The notes: generated by a model from the sequence alone, not told the origin. Positions 1 through 4,713 are shown, counted from the stretch's first letter. The stretch is DNA of 5,232 nucleotides from Phycisphaerales bacterium (GCA_003153655.1 PMAK01000111.1:19199-24430); one strand, 5' to 3'. Numbers and translations are program-made.

Positions 1-9
1 CGCTGAGAC

Positions 10-23
10 CCCGGCGCGCCGGG
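10..23. repeat. 14-bp perfect palindrome
   Basis: CCCGGCGCGCCGGG equals its own reverse complement. It lies at the left edge of the intergenic region before the ypdA-like gene. As RNA it would need to give up its centre for a loop, and no T-tract follows, so it is not a convincing terminator. It may be an arm of a terminator or other element belonging to a gene left of the window, or a protein-binding dyad. No function can be assigned. Confidence 0.5.
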
Positions 24-30
24 ACAGGCC

Positions 31-54
31 GCGGAGGAAGACGCAGAGAAGATT
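31..54. repeat. Purine-rich 12-bp tandem repeat
   Basis: Two adjacent diverged units, GCGGAGGAAGAC and GCAGAGAAGATT, align well if one G is skipped. They sit in the non-coding leader before the ypdA-like gene. This style of GCAGAGAAGA unit resembles intergenic repeat clutter seen in some environmental bacterial genomes, but that comparison is from memory. No function is assigned. Confidence 0.35.
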
Positions 55-86
55 GTTAGCCACGACTCGACTGAGCTCGCCGAAGT

Positions 87-113
87 CAGATATAAATCAG
101 ATTCACACAGATT
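87..113. repeat. Three CAGAT repeats in helical phase
   Basis: CAGAT occurs at 87, 98 and 108, with the last two extended to CAGATT, so the steps are 11 and 10 bp, close to one DNA turn. The repeats overlap a TATAAA at 91-96, which has a TCGACT 18 bp upstream (67-72). Together they could be an activator or repressor site over a promoter for the ypdA-like gene. They could equally be a copy of a dispersed CAGATT-type intergenic repeat. Confidence 0.4.
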
Positions 114-167
114 GGAATTAAATGCATGGTGATTTGTGAAGATGTTTCTCGTCAGTGGATGTGTGTC

Positions 168-173
168 TAGAAT
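168..173 (+). promoter_or_regulatory. Candidate -10 hexamer TAGAAT next to the ypdA-like start
   Basis: TAGAAT matches the sigma-70 -10 consensus at five of six positions. It ends six bases before the ATG at 180, so transcription would begin at or very near the start codon, giving a leaderless mRNA. No convincing -35 is visible about 17 bp upstream. The absence of an SD before this start fits the leaderless idea. The alternative promoter is TATAAA at 91-96. Confidence 0.3.
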
Positions 174-179
174 GCGTCG

Positions 180-1211
180 ATGGCGAAGCTTGCTGCTGAA
201 GTCGCGGTTGTTGGGGCGGGGCCTATTGGGATTGAAGTTGCTGTTGCGCTGAAGCGGGCGGGGATTGATTATCTGCATTTTGATGCGCGGCAGATTGGGT
301 ACACCATTTCGTGGTTCGCGCCGCAGACTCGGTTTTTTAGTTCTAATGAGCGGATCGCTATTGCGGGGGTGCCGCTGTTTACGCCGGACCAGACGAAGTG
401 CACGCGCGAGCAATATCTGGCTTATCTGCGAGCGGTTGTCGTTCAGTTTGATTTGAAGATTCATACGTATGAGCCGGTGGTTGGGATTCGTGGGGATCGT
501 GGTGAGTTTGTGTTGACGACTCGGCGCGGGGGTGGTGAGGTGAAGTATCGGGTGAAGAAGCTTGTGTTGGCTACGGGCGGGACGGAACGGCCGCGCAAGG
601 TGGACGTGCCCGGGTGTGAGTTGCCGCATGTGAGCCATTACTTTCGGGACCCTCATGAATATTTTCAGAAGGATTTGTTGATCGTGGGCGGGCGGAACTC
701 GGCGGTGGAGGCGGCGCTGCGGTCGCATTATGCGGGGGCTCGGGTTTCGGTGAGCTATCGCCATGCGCAGTTTGATGCGGCGAGCATCAAGTATTGGTTG
801 TGGCCTGAGATGAATGGATTGATTCAATCCGGCAAGTTGAAGGCGTATTTCAATACGACGCTGAAGGAGATTCGGCCTGGTGGGGCGGTTGTGGTGGATG
901 CGAATGGGCGGAGCGTCGATATCGCGGCGGATTTTGTGCTGCTTTTGATTGGGTATGAGGCGGACATGACGCTTTGCCGGATGGCGGGGGTGGAGTTGAA
1001 GGGGGCGGGGCAGATGCCGGTGTTTGATGCGGCGACGATGGAGACGAATGTGCCGGGGGTTTACCTGGCGGGGACTGCTATCGGCGGGACGCAGGAGAGG
1101 TATGCGATTTTTATTGAGAATTGTCATTTGCATTCCGAGCGGATTGTGGCGGCGCTGACGGGGGCGAAACCGCCGGAGACGCCTGCGCCTGTGGAACGGC
1201 CGGAGAGTTGA
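180..1211 (+). CDS. YpdA/Bdr-like FAD-dependent pyridine-nucleotide oxidoreductase
   Basis: This 343-residue cytosolic flavoprotein is of the YpdA (bacillithiol disulfide reductase, Bdr) type. It has an N-terminal FAD-binding GAGPIG at residues 12-17, a FFSSNERIAIAGVP segment near 52-65 like the FFSS stretch of YpdA, and ATGG at 131-134. A second nucleotide-binding motif, GGRNSAVEAAL (170-180), should bind NAD(P)H. The C-terminal FAD segment is GVYLAGTAIGG (293-303) followed by FIEN (311-314). There is no thioredoxin-reductase CxxC. The family is usually about 325 residues; the excess is a proline-rich tail from about 329. The cysteine reported in the first glycine motif of staphylococcal YpdA (GGGPCG) is Ile16 here, so activity on bacillithiol disulfide is uncertain. 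The start at 180 puts the FAD motif at the expected distance from the N-terminus, though no SD is visible. The family call is firm; the substrate is not. Confidence 0.9.
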   Translation: MAKLAAEVAVVGAGPIGIEVAVALKRAGIDYLHFDARQIGYTISWFAPQTRFFSSNERIAIAGVPLFTPDQTKCTREQYLAYLRAVVVQFDLKIHTYEPVVGIRGDRGEFVLTTRRGGGEVKYRVKKLVLATGGTERPRKVDVPGCELPHVSHYFRDPHEYFQKDLLIVGGRNSAVEAALRSHYAGARVSVSYRHAQFDAASIKYWLWPEMNGLIQSGKLKAYFNTTLKEIRPGGAVVVDANGRSVDIAADFVLLLIGYEADMTLCRMAGVELKGAGQMPVFDAATMETNVPGVYLAGTAIGGTQERYAIFIENCHLHSERIVAALTGAKPPETPAPVERPES

Positions 1212-1227
1212 GGCAATTCTTTTCGCA

Positions 1228-1258
1228 TTGCGCTTGGTTGCGGATTCTCGACTAGAAT
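1228..1258 (+). promoter_or_regulatory. Candidate promoter TTGCGC-N19-TAGAAT
   Basis: TTGCGC at 1228-1233 and TAGAAT at 1253-1258 are separated by 19 bp, slightly longer than ideal. Transcription would begin about 1265, within a few bases of the ATG at 1268, again giving a nearly leaderless message. The two following genes could be transcribed from here or by read-through from the ypdA-like gene 56 bp upstream. Confidence 0.3.
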
Positions 1259-1267
1259 CAGTGCGAT

Positions 1268-1510
1268 ATGAGTCAGATTGATGGGCTTGGGTTTTCGGGT
1301 GTTCGGTTGCGGCGGCAGGATGGGCCGCGGGTGCAGGTTGTGATTGTTCAGCGGCCATTGGATCGGATTCTTTCGTTCACGGGGTATTCGATTGATGATG
1401 TTGTGAATAATCCTATCGCGAAGCATGCCTTGATTGGGTATTACAAGTTGTCGCGGCAAATTGATCGGCGATCGGAATGCGTTGATCTCGAGCGGCAATG
1501 GAATCCGTGA
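1268..1510 (+). CDS. Hypothetical 80-residue protein coupled to the ketosynthase
   Basis: I do not recognise this protein. It has no signal peptide or membrane segment. It mixes a basic N-terminal third, a short valine/isoleucine stretch (QVVIVQ, about 23-28) and a central segment FTGYSIDDVVNNPIAKHALIGYYKLS, about 37-62, which could form helices. Codon third positions are G/T-rich like both neighbours, which supports real coding. Its TGA (1508-1510) shares a base with an ATG of the next gene (1510-1512) in a TGATG junction, the usual form of translational coupling. Its reading frame also overlaps the longer ketosynthase start at 1498. No good SD is seen. It could be a small partner of the ketosynthase, or a spurious ORF in GC-rich DNA. 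Confidence 0.5.
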   Translation: MSQIDGLGFSGVRLRRQDGPRVQVVIVQRPLDRILSFTGYSIDDVVNNPIAKHALIGYYKLSRQIDRRSECVDLERQWNP

Positions 1511-2601
1511 TGCAATCGCCGCCGGTGATTACGGGGATTGGATTGGTCTCGGCGCTGGGCGCGAGCGCGCTCGCGACGTGGGATGCGCTGCTGGCGGGGC
1601 GGGCGATTTCGGATCATTCGCGCGTGGCGGGTTTTGTTGGGGCGGATCGGGCTGGACCTGATCGCGCGGGGCCGATGGCTCTCGCGGCGGCGGGGGAGGC
1701 GCTGGGGCAGGCGGGGTGGTCGGCAGCGGATTGTGGGAAGATGGACTCGGGGCTTTTTGTCGGGACCAGCAAGGGATCGATTGAAAACTGGATGCAATCG
1801 GGTGCGCCGGATTTGTCTTGCGGGCTGGCGCGGATTGATTCGGAGCTTGGGGAACGGCTGCGATTTGGGAGCGGGCCGCGGGTGACGCTTTCGGCGGCTT
1901 GTTCGAGCGGGTTGCATGCACTGCTGCGGGCGACGATGGCGATAGAATCGGGCGAGGCGCGGCGGGCGCTGGTTGTGGCGGTGGAAGCGTCGGTGCATCC
2001 GCTGTTTATTTCCAGTTTTCGGCGATTGGGCGTGCTGCCGCCGGAGGGGCACGGGTGTAGACCTTTTGATCAGACGCGCAAGGGTTTTGTGATCAGCGAA
2101 GCTGCGGCGGCGGTTTGCCTGGAGTCGGCTGGGGATGTGCGCGGGCGGCCTTTGGCGCGCGTGGAGCGATGGGCGATTGGGGGCGATGGGACGCATCTGA
2201 CCGGCGGTGATCCGGAGGCGAAGGCGATGCGGCATTTGCTTTCGCGCGTCGCGGTGGGGCGGGTTCATCTGGTTCATGCGCATGCGACCGGGACGATTGT
2301 GAGTGATCCGGTGGAGCTGGCGGCGATTGAATCGATTGTGGGGGCGGCGCACCCGGTTTTGTATTCGCATAAAGGGGCGCTCGGGCACAGCCTGGGGGCG
2401 GCGGGGCTGGTGTCGGTGGTGATTAATTGTTTGTGTCATTCGCATGGGATGGTTCCGGGGAATGTGCGGTCGAGGCAGCCACTGGCGACGGGGGGGCTGC
2501 GATTTTCTTCGGGGGCGGCGCAGAGGCGAATCGAGCGGAGCGTTGCGCTGGCGGCGGGTTTTGGGGGGCCGCTTGCGGCGGTGTTGCTCGCGTCGGATTG
2601 A
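1498..2601 (+). CDS. Beta-ketoacyl synthase, FabF/KAS-II-like, short form
   Basis: This thiolase-fold condensing enzyme would join an acyl thioester to a malonyl-ACP unit in the cytosol. The full Cys-His-His triad is visible: Cys135 in SAACSSG, His262 in AHATGT and His297 in KGALGHSLGAAG. The glycine-rich GFGG near the C-terminus (354-357) and the start motif VITGIGLVSALG (10-21) also fit. At 367 residues it is about 40 shorter than typical FabF (about 410). The loss lies mainly before the active-site cysteine (about residues 95-128), where FabF has a long dimer and substrate loop. No acyl carrier protein, ketoreductase or acyltransferase is nearby, so it may serve a secondary fatty-acid or polyketide pathway rather than housekeeping synthesis. 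The start may be the ATG at 1510, which meets the upstream stop in TGATG and has a GGA 7 bases before it; this removes four residues. Confidence 0.9.
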   Translation: MESVMQSPPVITGIGLVSALGASALATWDALLAGRAISDHSRVAGFVGADRAGPDRAGPMALAAAGEALGQAGWSAADCGKMDSGLFVGTSKGSIENWMQSGAPDLSCGLARIDSELGERLRFGSGPRVTLSAACSSGLHALLRATMAIESGEARRALVVAVEASVHPLFISSFRRLGVLPPEGHGCRPFDQTRKGFVISEAAAAVCLESAGDVRGRPLARVERWAIGGDGTHLTGGDPEAKAMRHLLSRVAVGRVHLVHAHATGTIVSDPVELAAIESIVGAAHPVLYSHKGALGHSLGAAGLVSVVINCLCHSHGMVPGNVRSRQPLATGGLRFSSGAAQRRIERSVALAAGFGGPLAAVLLASD

Positions 2602-2637
2602 TCGGAACCTTGTTTCATTTCGCTTTGCGCTGGGCTT

Positions 2638-2655
2638 CGCATTGTCCTGCGTTTT
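2638..2655 (+). terminator. Weak terminator-like hairpin after the ketosynthase
   Basis: CGCA (2638-2641) can pair with TGCG (2648-2651) across a six-base loop, and TTTT follows immediately. The four-pair stem is too short to be convincing alone. It is the only stem plus T-run within 100 bases of the stop. Confidence 0.2.
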
Positions 2656-2668
2656 ATGGCGATTGAAT

Positions 2669-2685
2669 ATTGGGGATCAAAAAGT
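2669..2685 (+). repeat. ATTGGGGATC/A-tract repeat, copy 1
   Basis: ATTGGGGATC is followed by five A and GT. About 13 bases later comes an ACTCCC/G-run stem. Copy 2 at 2778-2796 has the same order of elements. On the minus strand both read as a GC stem-loop followed by a T-run and GATCCCCAAT, so they may be remnants of a dispersed terminator-like or mobile repeat. Confidence 0.45.
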
Positions 2686-2697
2686 CTCAAAAGGTCC

Positions 2698-2717
2698 CAC
2701 TCCCCCCGGGGGGGGTG
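2698..2717. repeat. C6G8 dyad (CAC-T-C6 / G8-TG)
   Basis: Ten base pairs can form around the C6/G8 junction with one T-G wobble, although a real RNA loop would open the innermost pairs. On the minus strand a T-rich stretch with two short T-runs follows 3' of it, so it could weakly act as a terminator in that direction. Homopolymer runs like this are also prone to slippage and sequencing error. Confidence 0.4.
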
Positions 2718-2777
2718 CCTGGCGATGCGGGAAAAAGTTTTGTGGTTGATAGAAAAGTGCGTCTTTGGAGCGCGCGG

Positions 2778-2796
2778 ATTGGGGATCGAAAAAAGT
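2778..2796 (+). repeat. ATTGGGGATC/A-tract repeat, copy 2
   Basis: ATTGGGGATC, then G, six A and GT, repeats copy 1 at 2669-2685. It is followed by ACTCCCT (2798-2804) and AGGGT (2812-2816), a weaker counterpart of the C/G stem after copy 1. The two copies start 109 bp apart, both in non-coding DNA. Confidence 0.45.
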
Positions 2797-2985
2797 AACT
2801 CCCTCTACACAAGGGTCCGGTGGGTGAAAGGATTGGACGTGTTTTGGGGAAATCCGCGCGGGATTAGTTTTGGGAGGAGCAGATTGGCAGGGTTTTGGAA
2901 TGGGTGGCGATGGCGTGTTGCCGGCGGCCCGCTAAAGCGAATGGGGCGAAAGGACAGAAGTGACCTCTTTGTGACTTCCGACTTC

Positions 2986-3003
2986 TGAGTTGATCGCAAC
3001 TCA
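2986..3003 (+). other. 7-bp hairpin with ATCG loop before the small-gene pair
   Basis: TGAGTTG (2986-2992) pairs perfectly with CAACTCA (2997-3003) around the tetraloop ATCG, followed by TTTT. A 7-bp inverted repeat CAGAAGT (2955-2961) / ACTTCTG (2981-2987) lies just upstream and overlaps it, so the two could be alternative structures. It might be a weak terminator isolating the downstream genes or an operator; its stem is AT-rich for a terminator. Confidence 0.3.
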
Positions 3004-3070
3004 TTTTGATCCAGACAGTTAAATCATACCGAAATTTGATGGGCAATCGCATATGGAAGAGTCAACGATT

Positions 3071-3076
3071 TATAAT
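3071..3076 (+). promoter_or_regulatory. Perfect -10 hexamer TATAAT upstream of the small-gene pair
   Basis: TATAAT is an exact sigma-70 -10 consensus, 61 bases before the ATG at 3138. Transcription would begin about 3083, giving a leader of about 55 nt that contains the SD hairpin at 3107-3126. No good -35 lies 16-18 bp upstream (the sequence near 3048 is CGCATA); the nearest TTGATG (3036-3041) is too far at 29 bp. The promoter may therefore need an activator. Confidence 0.5.
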
Positions 3077-3106
3077 TGTGATGCCGCGTAAAACGGATAA
3101 AACGTG

Positions 3107-3128
3107 CCTTCGTCATTTAACGAAGGAG
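3107..3128 (+). promoter_or_regulatory. SD-sequestering hairpin before the 68-residue gene
   Basis: CCTTCGT (3107-3113) pairs perfectly with ACGAAGG (3120-3126) around the six-base loop CATTTA. The 3' arm contains most of the SD AAGGAG (3123-3128), which is nine bases before the ATG at 3138. When folded, the ribosome site would be hidden. This geometry suits an RNA thermometer, a ligand- or protein-gated leader, or a simple brake on translation. The pairing is read directly; the regulation is inferred. Confidence 0.5.
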
Positions 3129-3137
3129 CGCAGTGCA

Positions 3138-3344
3138 ATGAATAGTAATCCTAAAACTTTTTCCGGTTGGGTGATCGGCGTGGCAATGGCTGTACCAGCC
3201 GTATTCATCGGCGCGGTCGCGAGCGATTCCGATCTTGCTGTTAAAGCTCTGGAGGCCGGCGGCAAGTTTGGCGACAAATTCAACAAGGAAATCGTTCACC
3301 TCGGCGCAGAACTTTTTAAAGCAAAGTATGGCGGGAAATCCTAG
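3138..3344 (+). CDS. Small exported or membrane-anchored peptide, 68 residues, unknown
   Basis: I do not recognise this protein. It has a short polar N-terminus with Lys6, a hydrophobic stretch WVIGVAMAVPAVFIGAVA (11-28) and a signal-peptidase-like AVA just before Ser29. It could be secreted with a mature part of about 40 residues, or stay anchored by a single helix. The rest has seven Lys and six acidic residues, with an amphipathic pattern (KFGDKFNKEIVHLGAELFKAKYG). The start at 3138 is chosen because AAGGAG sits nine bases before it; the frame stays open to about 3006, but that stretch overlaps the TATAAT promoter. GC is about 50 percent, and seven of nine Gly codons are GGC, whereas GGG dominates in the left genes. 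It is followed after 51 bases by another small gene with the same kind of SD. A peptide toxin, bacteriocin-like peptide or envelope stress peptide is possible but unsupported by homology. Confidence 0.65.
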   Translation: MNSNPKTFSGWVIGVAMAVPAVFIGAVASDSDLAVKALEAGGKFGDKFNKEIVHLGAELFKAKYGGKS

Positions 3345-3363
3345 TCAATACGTCCGAGAAGGA

Positions 3364-3389
3364 CTTCCAAAACATACTATTTGAAGGAG
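3364..3389 (+). promoter_or_regulatory. Possible SD-sequestering hairpin before the 90-residue gene
   Basis: CTT (3364-3366) and CAAA (3368-3371) can pair with TTTG (3380-3383) and AAG (3384-3386), giving seven pairs with one bulged C (3367) and an eight-base loop. The 3' arm runs into the SD AAGGAG (3384-3389), six bases before the ATG at 3396. It is less stable than the hairpin before the first gene but places the SD the same way. Confidence 0.35.
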
Positions 3390-3395
3390 AACAAA

Positions 3396-3668
3396 ATGGC
3401 TTCGGTTTTCGTGGGCTTTGATTGGGACGATTTTGATCGAATCGCAAAACGGGTTGTGGAACTCACTGCCGCGGCTCGCGACGCATTTGTTGATTTCATA
3501 CAATCCGTTTATGAACTTGAACCCAAGTTTTTTGATTGGTGTGGAAGCGTCGCCAAATCCACGGTGGAAATAGTCGTAAGAGATTATGCCATCCGAGTGG
3601 TAAAGAAGGGCATAAGCTGGGCTCTTGATTGGCTGCGCGATTTTCTCGGGCAAGCATTTCTTTTCTAA
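3396..3668 (+). CDS. Small amphipathic helical protein, 90 residues, unknown
   Basis: I do not recognise this protein. There is no signal peptide. After a short MASVFVGFDW start come two likely amphipathic helices (about 11-42 and 50-87) with regularly spaced Val/Ile/Phe/Trp and charged residues, a single Cys49, and a hydrophobic C-terminus ending QAFLF. This pattern suits a membrane-surface or coiled partner protein. The ATG at 3396 is preferred over the TTG at 3381 because AAGGAG lies six bases before it and overlaps that TTG. It sits 51 bases after the 68-residue gene on the same strand, so the two are probably co-transcribed, and it ends convergently with the ompA-like gene. Codon and base composition match its partner, not the left genes. 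A two-peptide system (for example toxin with immunity protein, or peptide pair) is a guess from the layout only. Confidence 0.6.
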   Translation: MASVFVGFDWDDFDRIAKRVVELTAAARDAFVDFIQSVYELEPKFFDWCGSVAKSTVEIVVRDYAIRVVKKGISWALDWLRDFLGQAFLF

Positions 3669-3691
3669 ACGCGTTGCCGATTAATCCTGCC

Positions 3692-3725
3692 AAAAAAATC
3701 TCCCCGCCGTTTTTCAACAGCGGGG
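3692..3725 (-). terminator. Intrinsic terminator of the ompA-like gene
   Basis: CCCCGC (3702-3707) pairs with GCGGGG (3720-3725); after one C-A mismatch GTT (3709-3711) pairs with AAC (3716-3718). On the minus strand the loop is GAAA. The stem is followed on that strand by AGA and seven T (A-run at 3692-3698). That is a textbook Rho-independent terminator about 45 bases after the ompA-like stop. On the plus strand no T-run follows, so it should not terminate the small-gene transcript efficiently. Confidence 0.85.
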
Positions 3726-3742
3726 CGAGGCGGAGAGAGAGA

Positions 3743-3768
3743 TAAGCAAGGCTGTGGGTATTTGCTTA
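3743..3768 (-). other. Stem-loop just after the ompA-like stop codon
   Basis: TAAGCAA (3743-3749) pairs perfectly with TTGCTTA (3762-3768) around a 12-base loop, beginning two bases past the stop. With no T-run after it, it may protect the mRNA 3' end or add to the terminator downstream. Confidence 0.35.
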
Positions 3769-3769
3769 A

Positions 3770-4693
3770 TTACTTGGACAGGGCCGGGCGCTGGTCGGCA
3801 GCGGCGTCGGTGTCTTTGTCGAGGGGCCTGGGAGCGACTCGCTCAGTGGCTTGGCGGGCGCCGCGGATGCTGCCGCTTGCGACTGAGCCGCTACGTGGAT
3901 GCGTCGGGAGGATAACGATTTCCACGCGGCGGTTTTGGCTTCGGCCGGCTTCTGTTGAGTTGGAGGCGATGGGTTGCTGATCGGCATAGCCGGCGACGCC
4001 GAGGCGGGCCCTGTTGACACCGTTCTTGACGAGTTCCGCGGCGACGGAGATTGCGCGGTGGGAGGAGAGATACCAGTTATCGAAGTTTCCGGCTTCGAGC
4101 GTTGCGCGGCGGGTGACGCGCTGGTTGTCGGTGTGGCCGGCGACCATCAGTTCATAGCCGACCGCTTCGGGGGAGTTGAGGATCGAGCTGAAGCGCTGGA
4201 GGGTGCTCATGGCGCGTTCGTTCAGGTCGGTGCTGCCGGAACTGAAGGTGACGTCGCTCTTGAACTTGACGACGCCGCGGGCGGCATCGAAGGTGACGAT
4301 GTCGGGGTTGGCGTTGGCGAATTCGGTGAGGGCGTTGCTGAGGTTGGCCGGTAGGGCGGTCTCGCCGAGCGTGACGACCTGCGGGGGCCGATTGAGGATG
4401 TCCTCATATTTTGCAGTGATCGCGGCGTTCTGAGCCTGCAACTGAGCGACCTGCTGGGAATAGTTGGCCAGCATGGCCTGGGTGGTGTTGCCGGAGTTGG
4501 CGATCTGTTCGAGCTGAGCTTTATAAGCGTCGGACTGAGAACGGGCGCTCTTGGCGTCAGCCTCGGCCTGATTGAGCTGTTCAACCGCTTGATCGCGGCT
4601 GAGCTTCATCGCGCTATATTGTTCAGCAGAAACGCAACCGGTGAGAGAAAAGGCGAGTGTGGCTAATCCAAACCACTTGAGCATCCGTGCCAT
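3770..4693 (-). CDS. OmpA-family lipoprotein (peptidoglycan-binding, coiled-coil stem)
   Basis: This 307-residue outer-membrane lipoprotein probably tethers the membrane to peptidoglycan. The signal peptide ends in a lipobox LTGC with the lipidated Cys at 20. Residues about 25-100 are rich in Gln, Ala, Glu and Lys and predict a coiled-coil stem. An OmpA-like domain spans about 140-262, with GHTDN (186-190), SSHRA (210-214), GYAD (235-238) and NRRVEI (254-259). Asp189 and Arg213 match the pair that binds diaminopimelate in OmpA and Pal. After it comes a basic, low-complexity tail (263-307). The start at 4693 is chosen because GGAGG lies five bases before it and the signal peptide begins correctly; the frame is open further upstream (to 4798) but that adds sequence ahead of the signal peptide. 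It resembles a Pal or YiaD-type protein with an added stem. It ends at a strong terminator, convergent with the small-gene pair. Confidence 0.92.
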   Translation of the reverse strand: MARMLKWFGLATLAFSLTGCVSAEQYSAMKLSRDQAVEQLNQAEADAKSARSQSDAYKAQLEQIANSGNTTQAMLANYSQQVAQLQAQNAAITAKYEDILNRPPQVVTLGETALPANLSNALTEFANANPDIVTFDAARGVVKFKSDVTFSSGSTDLNERAMSTLQRFSSILNSPEAVGYELMVAGHTDNQRVTRRATLEAGNFDNWYLSSHRAISVAAELVKNGVNRARLGVAGYADQQPIASNSTEAGRSQNRRVEIVILPTHPRSGSVASGSIRGARQATERVAPRPLDKDTDAAADQRPALSK

Positions 4694-4698
4694 GTGGG

Positions 4699-4703
4699 CC
4701 TCC
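4699..4703 (-). promoter_or_regulatory. SD sequence GGAGG fixing the ompA-like start
   Basis: On the minus strand GGAGG is followed by CCCAC and the ATG at 4693, a five-base spacing. The next upstream in-frame ATG (4705) would overlap this SD, so the lipoprotein start at 4693 is the better choice. Confidence 0.8.
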
Positions 4704-4713
4704 ATGCGATTAA

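Larger units (their letters stand above)
2602..3137. other. Gene-poor region with repeats and hairpins
   Basis: I see no convincing gene on either strand here. An open frame at 2656-2988 gives a Trp/Arg/Gly-rich product with no recognisable domain and no SD, and looks like chance. What the region does hold is a weak terminator-like hairpin just after the ketosynthase, two diverged ATTGGGGATC/A-tract elements, a C6G8 dyad, a hairpin at 2986-3003 and the promoter and leader of the small-gene pair. Base composition falls from very G-rich to AT-richer between about 2990 and 3120, marking a boundary between two compositional blocks. Confidence 0.6.

Noticed and set aside
2..121. Open frame entering from the left edge on the plus strand
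   Set aside because: It encodes an Arg/Thr-rich string without recognisable features and runs through the short repeats, so there is no support for a partial gene.
1441..2445. Long minus-strand frame opposite the ketosynthase
   Set aside because: The product is dominated by Arg, Pro and His, as expected from the reverse of a GC-rich gene; the plus strand carries a full catalytic triad.
2669..2796. CRISPR array
   Set aside because: Only two diverged short repeats 109 bp apart, with no regular spacers and no cas genes.
2656..2988. Open frame of 110 codons in the gene-poor region
   Set aside because: No SD, odd Trp/Arg/Gly-rich composition, no domain, and it reads through the C6G8 dyad and both repeat copies, so it is most likely chance.
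3006..3137. N-terminal extension of the 68-residue protein
   Set aside because: It would place coding sequence over the TATAAT and the SD hairpin, and would bury the signal-peptide-like segment behind 44 residues; AAGGAG points to 3138.
3345..3653. Minus-strand frame of 102 codons opposite the 90-residue gene
   Set aside because: It is antisense to a frame with a strong SD, has no SD of its own and shows no recognisable motif.
3974..4354. Plus-strand frame opposite the OmpA-like gene
   Set aside because: Gly/Val/Glu-rich shadow of a well-supported minus-strand lipoprotein.
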